Source: Atopobium sp. UBA1382
GTDB lineage: Bacteria; Actinomycetota; Coriobacteriia; Coriobacteriales; Atopobiaceae
DNA: 64,000 nucleotides
Reading direction: 5' to 3'
NCBI GenBank assembly: GCA_002305805.1
Contig: DBQY01000017.1
Coordinates: 5,487 to 69,486 of the forward strand
Within the stretch, counting starts at the first letter, position 1, and each line of letters opens with the position of its first letter. The notes below the pieces were generated by a model. It saw nothing but the letters and a program-made list of their open reading frames with translations, did no database searches and had not been told where the DNA came from. A program made the translations under genes and the position numbers. Positions 44,653 through 52,758 of this stretch are shown here, in pieces.

Positions 44653-45561
44653 CTAGCCGACAAACGCCTCGATCTCCGCAATCCGCTCGAGCGCCTGGCG
44701 CCGCCCGGCTACGTAGAGCGAGAGCAGCGTCTCACCGTCGCGTGTGGACGACCCCACGACAACCGGCTCCTCGGGCGCGACGACCAGGCAGCGGCCCTCG
44801 CGCTCGAGCTCCCAGAGGCCCTCCCGCTGTTTGTTGTAGCGCTCGGCGCGTGTGCGCAGAGCCTCGAGGTAGTACGGGTAGCGGTCGTAGCGGTGCGACC
44901 GCAGCGCGATCTGCTCGCCTGACCCCGCCTGCTCGCGCACGAACCCGCGATCCTGCGTGAGCACCACGAGCGCGCGATCGGTCGCGGGCCGCCCCGGCAC
45001 CTCGGGGGCGCCCGGAAGACCCAGCGCCGCCGCATAGGGAATCGAGTCCGTGGTGCCGCCGTCGAGGCAGCGGCGGCCGTCGAGCTCCACGATGCGCGAT
45101 ACCGTGGGCAGCGAGGCGGAGGCGCGCACGCGGTCGATGTCCTCGGGGAAGCGGCGAACGGGCAAGTATGCCGGCGCGCCAAACGTCACGTCGGAGACGA
45201 CAGCCCACAGGGGCGTCTCGCCCGCGTTGAACGTCTCCACATCGCAGGGGTCCAGGCGGTTCTGCACCTCGTCGTACATGAAGTCCGCGCCCGCCATGTC
45301 GCCAGTCGTGGCGAACGACCACAGTGACATGAACCGCCGGTCATCACGGAAGGCGAGGATGTCGCGCATGGTGCGTCCGATCTGACGCGACCGGAAGTTC
45401 GCCGCGTTCACCGCGCCGGCCGAGACGCCCCAGATGCTCGAGAATCCGTAGATTCCGCGCTCCTGTAGCACGTCGAGCACGCCAGCGGTGAACATCCCGC
45501 GGAACCCGCCGCCCTCCAGCACGAGCGCCGGCGCCGCGACACCATTCCTCTCGTCCAGCAT
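44653..45561 (-). CDS. Patatin-like phospholipase / acyl hydrolase
   Basis: The 302-residue protein has the patatin Ser-Asp dyad. The oxyanion hole is LVLEGGGFRGMFTAGVLDVL, the nucleophile Ser is in IWGVSAGAVNAAN and the Asp is in CLDGGTTDSIPY. No signal peptide is seen, so it should act in the cytoplasm or at the inner membrane face; the lipid substrate is unknown. ATG at 45561 follows GGGAGG. That site lies only a few bases after the T run of the ssrA terminator, leaving little room for a separate promoter. Confidence 0.9.
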   Translation of the reverse strand: MLDERNGVAAPALVLEGGGFRGMFTAGVLDVLQERGIYGFSSIWGVSAGAVNAANFRSRQIGRTMRDILAFRDDRRFMSLWSFATTGDMAGADFMYDEVQNRLDPCDVETFNAGETPLWAVVSDVTFGAPAYLPVRRFPEDIDRVRASASLPTVSRIVELDGRRCLDGGTTDSIPYAAALGLPGAPEVPGRPATDRALVVLTQDRGFVREQAGSGEQIALRSHRYDRYPYYLEALRTRAERYNKQREGLWELEREGRCLVVAPEEPVVVGSSTRDGETLLSLYVAGRRQALERIAEIEAFVG

Positions 45562-45574
45562 GGAGCCTCCCAAC

Positions 45575-45618
45575 AAAAAAAGACAGCGGCCGCGGGCCCG
45601 GTGGGGGCCGGCGGCCGC
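45575..45618 (-). terminator. Rho-independent terminator after ssrA
   Basis: GCGGCCGC arms, extended by GGCCC/GGGCC, are followed on the minus strand by CTGTC and a run of T. It lies 11 bases beyond the tmRNA 3' end. Confidence 0.85.
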
Positions 45619-45628
45619 GAAGCGTGCA

Positions 45629-46000
45629 TGGTGGAGGTGCGGAGAATCGAACTCCGGTCCAAAGCAGACCCCTGACAGGTGTCTCCAGGCTCAGTGACCA
45701 ATTGAGTCTCGGACGCCGCGCACCTGGTCACCCGCGCTTGGCACCCCAGCCGGTTCGGTCTTTGCGTGCAGCATACCGGCTACGTCCGCACGCGCATCTC
45801 CCTAGAATGACGCCGCCCCGGGAACGGGAGCAATCCCCGGTTTGACGCGCTGGTTAGTTAAGACTAAGCAGCGAGAGCCAGCTGAGGCTCAAAAGAGTTG
45901 TTGTCGTCAATTCAATTTGACGGTACCCCTGTTTAACGTGGCGAGGAGACCACGGCCTGCTGCCCATCTCAGGCCCACCCTGTCGAAACCAGTCACCCCC
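45629..46000 (-). ncRNA. ssrA: tmRNA (transfer-messenger RNA)
   Basis: The 5' end GGGGGTG pairs with CACCTCC before ACCA at the 3' end. The T arm is CGGAGTTCGATTCTCCG and GACTGGTTTCGAC near the 5' end matches the tRNA-like half. The internal tag reading frame gives DDNNSFEPQLALAA then TAG; the exact resume codon is uncertain. At 372 bases it has the usual size. It rescues stalled ribosomes with SmpB, encoded 1.1 kb upstream on the same strand, and RNase R, also nearby. Confidence 0.95.
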
Positions 46001-46039
46001 GGTTACAGGGCATGGCGAGAAAGACCGCCACCATGCGGC

Positions 46040-46045
46040 TGTCAA
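46040..46045 (-). promoter_or_regulatory. -35 element (TTGACA) of ssrA
   Basis: A perfect TTGACA on the minus strand is 17 bases from TTTCTC (46022-46017), a weak -10 candidate about 17 bases before the mature 5' end. Confidence 0.5.
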
Positions 46046-46132
46046 CGTACGATGGGCCGCTCGCGCGGCCGTGGGGGTATTCTACCCGTTTTGCGCTCGG
46101 ATGACACCGTATTGCCACCTGAACTGCAGGCC

Positions 46133-46252
46133 CTTGGGAGGTTTGGGTTCGTCAGTCGGCGCGCGGACGTTGCATAAAGGTTCTTACAACGCCTTGAACT
46201 GGTCTTTTCCGAAAGAGCACCGCGCGCGAGACGAAACCGTGAACCCAAACCT
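46133..46252. repeat. Long-loop inverted repeat, GGGAGGTTTGGGTTC family, copy 2
   Basis: The left arm CTTGGGAGGTTTGGGTTC equals copy 1 (42216). The right arm ACCGTGAACCCAAACCT matches copy 1 and then diverges, leaving a 12-bp perfect stem plus flanks. The 90-base loop is unrelated to copy 1. It fills the spacer between ssrA and the rubredoxin gene. Confidence 0.85.
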
Positions 46253-46279
46253 CAGTGACGGGGGCGTCCGGAGCACACA

Positions 46280-46313
46280 AACGGGGCGGCCCCCTGCGAA
46301 AGGCCGCCCCGTT
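46280..46313. terminator. Hairpin terminator after the rubredoxin gene
   Basis: ACGGGGCGGCC pairs with GGCCGCCCCGT around CCCTGCGAAA. It lies 22 bases beyond the rubredoxin stop on the minus strand. Confidence 0.75.
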
Positions 46314-46334
46314 GGTCACACCTGTGACCCCGCG

Positions 46335-46475
46335 CTACTCCTCGACGAGCTCAAACATGTCGGGGCCGACGCCGCAGACCTCACAGACAAAGTCCTCGGG
46401 CAGCTCGGGGGTGTCGACGGTGACCTCCCAGCCGCAGACGGTGCAGCGGAACGTGTACTTCTTCTCCTCGGACAT
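46335..46475 (-). CDS. Rubredoxin-like small iron protein (46 residues)
   Basis: The protein starts MSEEKKYTFRCTVCGWEVTV, has the two CxxC(G) iron-binding pairs (CTVCGW, CEVCGV) and the typical PELPEDFV and GPDMFE positions. It is shorter than normal rubredoxin (about 52-54) because the loop between the pairs is trimmed. AAAGGAG precedes the ATG. It is followed by a hairpin terminator and preceded by a flavin reductase gene. It probably carries electrons to that enzyme or to rubrerythrin. Confidence 0.88.
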   Translation of the reverse strand: MSEEKKYTFRCTVCGWEVTVDTPELPEDFVCEVCGVGPDMFELVEE

Positions 46476-46517
46476 GCGTGTCTCCTTTCGTTTTCCAGGG
46501 GCGTTTTCCGCCCTGAC

Positions 46518-47030
46518 CTAACTTATACCCCCAACGTAGGAAGAGGCCTTCGGCGGGGTCTTTCCCTTGAGGGTGCCATGGTAGTACGCGTACGTCATGG
46601 GCGCCACGCCGGAGAGGTTGCCCGCATCCACGACCTCGCCGACGAAGGTGAGGTGCGTGCCCACGTCGAGCGTCTGGACCACGTTGCACGCCACGAAGGA
46701 GCAGGCGTGCTCGGCAGGATAGGGGTCGCCGGTCGCCGCGACGGCGCTCGCGATGCCGTCGTACTTGTCCTCCGTCGCCGAGCTGCGAAAGCCAAAGCGT
46801 CCCACGAAGAGCATGTCGGCAGACTCGTCCACCACGGCAAGCGAGAAGTGCCCGGCGCGCTCGATGGCGCCGCAGGTGAAGTTCTCCTTGTTCACGGTGA
46901 CGGAGACCTGGAGCGGGGTGGATGTCACCTGCAGCCCCGTGTTGACGATGCAGGCACCCACCCGCTCGCCGTCGTCCGCCGAGACCACGTAGAGCCCCGA
47001 CGAGAACTTGAACAGTGCGGTCGCGTCCAT
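46518..47030 (-). CDS. Flavin reductase-like FMN-binding protein
   Basis: The 170-residue protein belongs to the flavin-reductase-like split-barrel family. It shows ALFKFSSGLYVVSADDGER, ACIVNTGLQVTSTPLQVSV and a C-terminal AYYHGTLKGKTPPKASSY, a pattern common in anaerobe members paired with rubredoxin. It probably shuttles electrons through FMN, perhaps in oxygen or NO defence. It is 42 bases from the rubredoxin gene, so they likely share a transcript. Confidence 0.88.
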   Translation of the reverse strand: MDATALFKFSSGLYVVSADDGERVGACIVNTGLQVTSTPLQVSVTVNKENFTCGAIERAGHFSLAVVDESADMLFVGRFGFRSSATEDKYDGIASAVAATGDPYPAEHACSFVACNVVQTLDVGTHLTFVGEVVDAGNLSGVAPMTYAYYHGTLKGKTPPKASSYVGGIS

Positions 47031-47046
47031 GTCCCTCTCCTTTCCG

Positions 47047-47077
47047 ATGATACGAAGGGACAGTCCCTTCGTATCAT
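47047..47077. repeat. 31-bp perfect palindrome, GATACGAAGGGAC family, copy 2
   Basis: ATGATACGAAGGGAC, a central A and the exact reverse complement. It directly abuts the TAA stop of smpB (47078-47080). Copy 1 is at 1848. Confidence 0.95.
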
Positions 47078-47590
47078 TTAGCGGCTGCGCTCCTTGAGGG
47101 CGCGGGCAATCTCGCGATCGGAGTCACGGCGTGCCATGTCGTCGCGCTTGTCGTAGAGCTTCTTGCCACGCGCAAGGCCGATGGCCAGCTTCACGCGGTT
47201 ATGTTCGTCGAAATAAATCTCCAGCGGAACGAGGGCCAGGCCCTTCTGCCGGAGCTTGCCGTCCAGATAGTCGATCTGGCGACGATGCAGCAGGAGGCGC
47301 CGCTTACGATCGGGGTCCACGTTCCACACGCCACCGTTGGAGTACGGGTGGATGTGGACGCCGTGCAGCCACGCCTCGCGCCCACGGATGAGGCAGAATG
47401 CGTCCGTAATCTGACATGCCCGCTCGCGCAGGCTCTTGACCTCGGTGCCCGTGAGCTCGATGCCCGCCTCGAAGGTCTCCTCGATGAAGTACTCATGGTG
47501 GGCGGAGCGGTTCTTCGCAATGGTCCGCTTGCCGGGACCCTTCTGCTGGGCGGCCTTTGCCGCCTGGCGCACGACCTTACTCTTTGCCAT
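47078..47590 (-). CDS. smpB: tmRNA-binding protein SmpB
   Basis: The 170-residue protein delivers tmRNA to stalled ribosomes. It has a basic N-terminus, then KNRSAHHEYFIEETFEAGIE, LTGTEVKSLRE, the LALVPLEIYFDEHNRVKLAI strands and the basic C-terminal tail GKKLYDKRDDMARRD. ATG at 47590 follows GAGGAGGC; the longer upstream frame is spurious. It overlaps the TPR gene by 14 bases and lies close to ssrA. Confidence 0.96.
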   Translation of the reverse strand: MAKSKVVRQAAKAAQQKGPGKRTIAKNRSAHHEYFIEETFEAGIELTGTEVKSLRERACQITDAFCLIRGREAWLHGVHIHPYSNGGVWNVDPDRKRRLLLHRRQIDYLDGKLRQKGLALVPLEIYFDEHNRVKLAIGLARGKKLYDKRDDMARRDSDREIARALKERSR

Positions 47591-48428
47591 CGGCTGCCTC
47601 CTCGTCGGTCTCGTGGATGAGCTCGAGGAGCGCCTTGACTGCCGGCTCGCCCACGAGGTCGCGGGCGCGCAGGGTAAGGCTGGCGGCCACGTCGCGCGCG
47701 CCGGCGGCCGCGGCGTCGCCCGCGCACATGAGCAGGCACACGGCAATCTCGGCATTGGCGCCGTCGGGAAGGCCCTCGGCGGCGAGAAGCTCGGTGGCCT
47801 CGACGTCCGTCACGAGGTCGGGATCATGGTCGGTCCCGGCAGCCTGGTCGAGCGCGGCGGCGAGCACGCCGTCACGGACGTCGAGGTTGCGGGCGGCGCG
47901 CAGCGCGGCGGCGGCCACGCGGGGCTTCTCGCCGGCCTGGAACCAGCCGGAGAAGTTCACGAACGCCCGGGCGAGGTGCGAGGCCTCGCTCGCGCGCTCG
48001 AACACACTGTAGGTGAGTGCCAGGTACTCCTGGACGTCGCCCGCCATGCGGCAGAGGTCGGCGAGGTTGAGTCGCGACGCGCAGTCCATGGGGTTCCAGC
48101 GAACCGCGCTTTTGAGTGCCGCTGAGGCCGCGTCATAGTCCTCGGTGCGGACGCACGCCAGCGCAAGATCGGCGTAGAGACGACCCAGCGGTTCGCCCAC
48201 GTCACGCAGCTCGCGCGGGTCCCTCTCCACGCGGCGATAGGCGAGTCGCTCGAAGAGCGAGGGGAATGCGAACCACTGGAGCTCGCCTGTGGTCGGGCAG
48301 TTTGCGTCGACGTACGCCTCGGCGTCATCCGCCAGGCGAGTGAGCAGGCGCATCGCCAGCTCTCCCTCACCTTGGAGCAGCAGTCCCTCGGCGCGCTCCA
48401 GCTCCTCTGTCAGTTCCGTTCTCTCCAT
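47577..48428 (-). CDS. TPR-type hypothetical protein
   Basis: The 283-residue protein is largely helical with recurring tetratricopeptide-like pairs. The clearest is LYADLALACVRTEDYDAASA then ALKSAVRWNPMDCASRLNLA. There is no signal peptide or membrane segment. The repeats suggest protein binding; I see no catalytic motif. It overlaps smpB and lies 71 bases from rnr, in a ribosome-rescue neighbourhood that may or may not be meaningful. Confidence 0.7.
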   Translation of the reverse strand: MERTELTEELERAEGLLLQGEGELAMRLLTRLADDAEAYVDANCPTTGELQWFAFPSLFERLAYRRVERDPRELRDVGEPLGRLYADLALACVRTEDYDAASAALKSAVRWNPMDCASRLNLADLCRMAGDVQEYLALTYSVFERASEASHLARAFVNFSGWFQAGEKPRVAAAALRAARNLDVRDGVLAAALDQAAGTDHDPDLVTDVEATELLAAEGLPDGANAEIAVCLLMCAGDAAAAGARDVAASLTLRARDLVGEPAVKALLELIHETDEEAADGKE

Positions 48429-48499
48429 CGGCCTCCCGCCGTTCTTCTCGTACCTCTTAGTCTTCCCATTATGGCCGAGCGGTTTTCACTCGGCGAGGG

Positions 48500-50497
48500 T
48501 CAGTGCGCGAGCGCGAGGTCGATCTGCCCGCGGGCAACGTTCACGCCCGTCACCTCGACGCACACGCGGCGACCGAGGCCCCATCGCTCGCCGAACTCCT
48601 CGCCCGTAAGGCACATGCGCGCCTCGTCGTAGGTGAACCACTCCTCCCCCAGCGCCCGTATCGGCACGAGACCCTCGGCGTAGGTGTCGTCCAAGGTGAC
48701 GAAGAGGCCAAATCGTTCGCAGCCCGAGACCACGCCCGTGAGACGCTCGCCGATCCGCGACGAGAACAGCTCCGCCATCTTGACCTTCTGGGAGGCCCGG
48801 CTCGCCGCGTCGGCGGCGCGCTCCTGCTCCGAGCAGGTTCTGCACAGCTGAGGGAGTGCCCGTTCCTGCTCGCGCATCTCGCGCCCGTCGATTCGCCCGT
48901 CAATGAGGGCCCCGAGGGTCCTGTGGACAAGAACGTCCGGGTAGCGGCGGATTGGGGAGGTGAAGTGGCAATACGCCGCCGCGCCGAGGGCGTAGTGCCC
49001 CTCGTTCACGGGCAGGTAGACGGCGCGGCGCTGGGCACGAAGCAGCAGCGCGCTCGCAAGCGGTCCGCCGTCGGTCCCCTGAGCCCGCTCGAGGACACGT
49101 TGGATGGCAAAGGGGTCCCCGGCGAGCAGGCCCGAAGTCGTCTCGCCATCGAGCAGGCCGAGCTCGCGCAGAGGCTGGACCGTCGCACGCAGGTCCTCCT
49201 CAATCGGACGCTCATGCACGCGGTAGGCCGCCGGCGCCTCGCGCTCGGCGAGCCGCTTTGCCACGCACTCGTTGGCGAGCAGCATAGCCTCCTCGATGAG
49301 GCCCGTTGCGCGGGTCCGTCGGCGCACGGAGACGCCCGTGGGCGCACCGGCCTCGTCAAGCACCACGCGGGCCTCCACGGTCTCAAAGTCAACGGCGCCG
49401 CGCTCGCGCCGCACGTGCTCGCGGAGGGAACGAATCGTATCGAGAGTGTGCAGCAGCTCGCGAATCTCGTCCGTGGGCGCGGTCGCGTTGCCGAGAAGAA
49501 CCTCATCCACCGTGTCGTAGTCGAGGCGCGCGGCAGAGCGGATCGCGCTTCTCGCCATACGCGCGCCTCTCACATTGCCGCGCTCGTCGAGACGCATGAG
49601 GACGCTCATCGCAAGGCGGTCCTCGCCCGGACGCAGCGAGCAGACGTCGTTGGAGAGGCGCTCCGGGAGCATCGGAATCACGCGGTCGACGAGGTAGGCG
49701 GAACACGTCCGCCGCTTGGCCTCGTTGTCGATAGGGGTATCCGCACCAACGTAGTGCGAGACGTCGGCGATGTGCACGTCCAGCTCATAGCCGCCGTCCG
49801 CGAGTCTTCGGGCGCTCACCGCGTCGTCGAAGTCGCGTGCGTCGACGGGGTCGACGGTCACGCAGAGCGTGTCGCGCAGATCGAGACGAGAGGGACTTGT
49901 CGCGAGCTCGTCCGCCACGTTCGCCCTGATCTGCTCCGCCTGGGCCAGCACCGGTGCCGGAAACTCCCCGGGCAGACCGAAGGAGGCGATGACGGCCTCG
50001 ACGTTGAGGTCGAGCTCGTCGGCAGATCCCACGCGCCGCTCCAGCGTCACCACGGCGGCGCTCTTGCGCGTGGGGTACTCGGTGATGCGCGCGATCACGA
50101 CGTCGCCCTCGGAAACGCCCAGTCGCTCGGGGCTCGGGTCCTCGGGCACCACGAAGAAGTCATGGCCGATGCGCGCGTCAAGCGGCGTGACCGCACCGAG
50201 CGGACCCGCCGGCGCAAAACGACCGAGAAAGGTCTCGACGGCGCGCGAGGTCACGGAGCGAACGACGGCGCGCGGTCGCATGCCGCGCTGCTCCACAAGC
50301 GCAACCTCGACCTCGTCCCCGTTCATTGCCTCGCGTTGGCCGTGCCGCGCGAGATCGAAGGACCCCTCGGACGTCTCGACGTAGCCCGCCCCCGGACGAG
50401 AAATCACGAGCGTCCCCGTGAGCGTGCGCGCACGGCCGCGCGGTCCCCCGCTGCGCCCGCGCCTCCTGTTGCCACGATGCGGCCTGCTACGGCTCAT
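48500..50497 (-). CDS. rnr: Ribonuclease R-type exoribonuclease
   Basis: The 665-residue 3'-5' exonuclease degrades structured RNA, including non-stop messages in trans-translation. A very basic N-terminus (RSRPHRGNRRRGRSGGPRGR) leads into cold-shock-like OB strands. The RNB catalytic core includes VDPVDARDFDDAVSAR with the metal aspartates, and HYALGAAAYCHFTSPIRRYP. A C-terminal S1 domain spans about 580-660 (GVVSGCERFGLFVTLDDTYA). It is shorter than E. coli RNase R. ATG 50497 follows GGAGGGCC. Confidence 0.93.
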   Translation of the reverse strand: MSRSRPHRGNRRRGRSGGPRGRARTLTGTLVISRPGAGYVETSEGSFDLARHGQREAMNGDEVEVALVEQRGMRPRAVVRSVTSRAVETFLGRFAPAGPLGAVTPLDARIGHDFFVVPEDPSPERLGVSEGDVVIARITEYPTRKSAAVVTLERRVGSADELDLNVEAVIASFGLPGEFPAPVLAQAEQIRANVADELATSPSRLDLRDTLCVTVDPVDARDFDDAVSARRLADGGYELDVHIADVSHYVGADTPIDNEAKRRTCSAYLVDRVIPMLPERLSNDVCSLRPGEDRLAMSVLMRLDERGNVRGARMARSAIRSAARLDYDTVDEVLLGNATAPTDEIRELLHTLDTIRSLREHVRRERGAVDFETVEARVVLDEAGAPTGVSVRRRTRATGLIEEAMLLANECVAKRLAEREAPAAYRVHERPIEEDLRATVQPLRELGLLDGETTSGLLAGDPFAIQRVLERAQGTDGGPLASALLLRAQRRAVYLPVNEGHYALGAAAYCHFTSPIRRYPDVLVHRTLGALIDGRIDGREMREQERALPQLCRTCSEQERAADAASRASQKVKMAELFSSRIGERLTGVVSGCERFGLFVTLDDTYAEGLVPIRALGEEWFTYDEARMCLTGEEFGERWGLGRRVCVEVTGVNVARGQIDLALAH

Positions 50498-50579
50498 GGC
50501 CCTCCGTCCTTCTCGCCCCCTCACCTCTCAGCTTATCCCAACCCCCCAAAGAAGATGGAGATCCGGCGGGCGTACGCAA

Positions 50580-50653
50580 GGAGCCCCCGGCGTTCCTAGC
50601 GAGAGTTCTGAGCGCCAAGCGCGAACACTCTCGCATGGAACGCCGGGGGCTCC
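50580..50653. terminator. Long hairpin between ftsX and rnr
   Basis: GGAGCCCCCGGCGTTCC pairs with GGAACGCCGGGGGCTCC, and inside it GCGAGAGTT pairs with AACACTCTCGC with one bulge. It occupies the 182-bp spacer and probably ends the ftsEX transcript. The sequence CTAGGAACGCCGG on its minus strand resembles a unit of the 44420 array. Confidence 0.75.
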
Positions 50654-50679
50654 CACACGCGTTAGCACGATTGGTCTGG

Positions 50680-51618
50680 CTAGACCTTGAGGTAGCGCCT
50701 CATGGCGATGGCCGAGCCAAACAGGCCGATGACGATGCCGATGACGAGCAGACCCGCAAAGGTGGCGTAGAGCACCTCGTTGGGAATGTTGAACGCCAGG
50801 AAGGAGAGGTTGTCCTGCAGCATGGGCATCAGCACCCGCATACCACCCACAAGGGCGGCGATGGCGAGAAGCGCAGCGATGAACGCCTCGAGCACGCCCT
50901 CCATCACGAACGGCCCACGGATGAAGCTGTTGGAGGCGCCCACGAGACGCATGATCGCGATCTCGCGGCGACGCGCGGTGATGGCGAGACGAATCGTGTT
51001 GTTGATGAACACGAACGCCACGAAGGTCAGCATGGCCACGAGGACGACCGCGCCGATGCGGATGTAGTTGGTCACCTCAAAGAGGCGATCGACCGTGCCC
51101 TGGCCGTAGACGACGTCGTCCGACGGGGAGGACTCGGGATCATCGGCCGTGTCACGGATCTCGGCGAACGAGGCGTCGTTCATGATGCGCTCGGCCGTGT
51201 CCGCGACCTCCTGGGGGTCGGTGAGGGTGATGACCAGGGAGGCCGGCAGCGGGTTCTCGCCGTCAAGGGCGGCGACAGCGTCACTCGCGTTGCGGTTGGA
51301 CATGGACGTGCGGTACTCCTCGAGCGCCTCGTCCTTCGACTTGTAGGTCACGGACTCGACGTTATCCCAGCTCGAGATCTCGGACTGGAAGTCCTCGACC
51401 GCAGCGTCGCTGGCGCTGTCGGACAGGTAGGCCTGGATCGTGACGCTGTCCTCGACACCGCCGACCACGCTCGAGATCATGACGGACCCGAGCACGAAGA
51501 GGCCGATGATGAAGAGCGAGAGGAAGATCGTGACGATGGCGCCGAGCACCGTCGTCCAGTTGCGGCGGAAGTGGTGGCCGGCCTCTCGGAGGGAGTATCC
51601 AAAGTTAGAGGGCACCAT
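50680..51618 (-). CDS. ftsX: Cell-division ABC transporter permease FtsX
   Basis: The 312-residue protein has a cytoplasmic N-terminus, a first membrane segment (AIVTIFLSLFIIGLFVLGSV), an outside domain of about 130 residues and three C-terminal segments. RRREIAIMRLVGASNSFIRG is the conserved cytoplasmic coupling loop. With FtsE it activates peptidoglycan hydrolases at the division site. ATG at 51618 follows GGGGAGG; the start overlaps ftsE by 14 bases. Confidence 0.94.
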   Translation of the reverse strand: MVPSNFGYSLREAGHHFRRNWTTVLGAIVTIFLSLFIIGLFVLGSVMISSVVGGVEDSVTIQAYLSDSASDAAVEDFQSEISSWDNVESVTYKSKDEALEEYRTSMSNRNASDAVAALDGENPLPASLVITLTDPQEVADTAERIMNDASFAEIRDTADDPESSPSDDVVYGQGTVDRLFEVTNYIRIGAVVLVAMLTFVAFVFINNTIRLAITARRREIAIMRLVGASNSFIRGPFVMEGVLEAFIAALLAIAALVGGMRVLMPMLQDNLSFLAFNIPNEVLYATFAGLLVIGIVIGLFGSAIAMRRYLKV

Positions 51619-52606
51619 AGTATCCGTAGCCTCCCCTCTCCTGGTCGCGGACGACATGGCCGGCCTCGAGGGCGATGACGCGACGGCGCATGGAGTCGAC
51701 CATCTCGCGGTCGTGCGTCGCCATGATGACCGTCGTGCCGTTGCGGTTGATGAGGTCGAGCAGCTTCATGATGCCGAGCGAGATGGCGGGGTCAAGGTTA
51801 CCCGTGGGCTCGTCGCAGACGAGCAGCGGAGGACGGTTGACCATGGCTCGGGCAACGGAGACGCGCTGCTGCTCGCCGCCGGAGAGCTGGTCCGGGAAGG
51901 ACTTCATCCTCTCGGAGAGGCCGACGAGTCGAAGCACCTCGGGAACCTGTGCCTTGATGACGGAACGGGGCTTGCCTATGCACTCGAGGGCAAAGGCGAC
52001 GTTCTCGTAGACCGTCTTGTCCGGCAGGAGCTTGAAGTCCTGGTAGACGGTGCCGATCTGACGACGCAGGTACGGGACCTTCTTGTTGCGCATCTTGGTG
52101 AGATCCTGCCCCGCCACGATGACCTGGCCGGAGCTCGCCTTGAGCTCGCGCGTGATGAGACGCAGGAGCGACGACTTGCCCGAGCCCGAGTGACCGACGA
52201 CGAACACGAACTCGCCGGGATAGATGTCGAGGCTGACGTTGTCGAGGGCGGGCTTGTTGGGCTGGGCCGGGTAGATGAGTGTGACGTTTTTGAACGACAC
52301 GGTCGGGGTACCGGTTCGCGAGACCGCAGGTGCATCGTCGCTCGCGAGCGACGAATACACGTTCTCAGAGGCCTGGGGGGCATCGGACGGTGCGTCCTCC
52401 GTCTCCGTGGCGGTGACGACGTGAACCGCCTCGGGCGTCTCCGCCGCGGGGGCGGATGCCGCCAGGGAGTCGGCCGCTGCCAGGAAGGCACCGGTGTCGT
52501 CCGCCGTCAGGTTCTCTGCCTGCGGAGCCGCCTCGGGCACGGCGGACAGAGACTGGCTCTCGTCCTCCGACCCCTGTCGCTCAGCGCTGCGAAAGTGACT
52601 GGCCAC
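51605..52606 (-). CDS. ftsE: Cell-division ABC ATPase FtsE with N-terminal extension
   Basis: Residues about 101-333 are a complete FtsE: VSFKNVTLIYP, Walker A VGHSGSGKSSLLRL, QLSGGEQQRVSVARAM and LLVCDEPTGNLDP. FtsE normally has about 230 residues. Here some 100 extra N-terminal residues, rich in Ala, Glu, Asp, Ser and Pro (for example AAPQAENLTADDTGAFLAAA), are probably disordered. The reading frame starts behind AGAAGGAGC, and the long N-terminus has a coding-like composition. A shorter start inside the frame cannot be excluded. Confidence 0.93.
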   Translation of the reverse strand: MASHFRSAERQGSEDESQSLSAVPEAAPQAENLTADDTGAFLAAADSLAASAPAAETPEAVHVVTATETEDAPSDAPQASENVYSSLASDDAPAVSRTGTPTVSFKNVTLIYPAQPNKPALDNVSLDIYPGEFVFVVGHSGSGKSSLLRLITRELKASSGQVIVAGQDLTKMRNKKVPYLRRQIGTVYQDFKLLPDKTVYENVAFALECIGKPRSVIKAQVPEVLRLVGLSERMKSFPDQLSGGEQQRVSVARAMVNRPPLLVCDEPTGNLDPAISLGIMKLLDLINRNGTTVIMATHDREMVDSMRRRVIALEAGHVVRDQERGGYGYYGAL

Positions 52607-52706
52607 AGAAGCTCCTTCTTCAGAATCGAACTGTCTGACAAATACGCAAGTAGTCTAGCAAACTGACCAGCCCTCAACCTAATTTGCCGCACAATGCACA
52701 CGAGAA

Positions 52707-52732
52707 GGGCGACGACCCGTAGGCCGCCGCCC
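52707..52732. terminator. Possible terminator after transketolase
   Basis: GGGCGACGAC and GCCGCCGCCC form an imperfect stem 27 bases after the transketolase stop. The spacer 52607-52758 otherwise holds the ftsE promoter region (possible TAGACT on the minus strand). Confidence 0.4.
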
Positions 52733-52758
52733 CTCCATGGATCGTTTGTGGGACGTCC

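Noticed and set aside
45629..45660. A separate tRNA gene
   Set aside because: The T arm and CCA belong to the tRNA-like end of tmRNA, whose 5' half is at 46000.
48503..50599. A 698-codon plus-strand frame
   Set aside because: It is antisense to rnr and has no recognisable motif.
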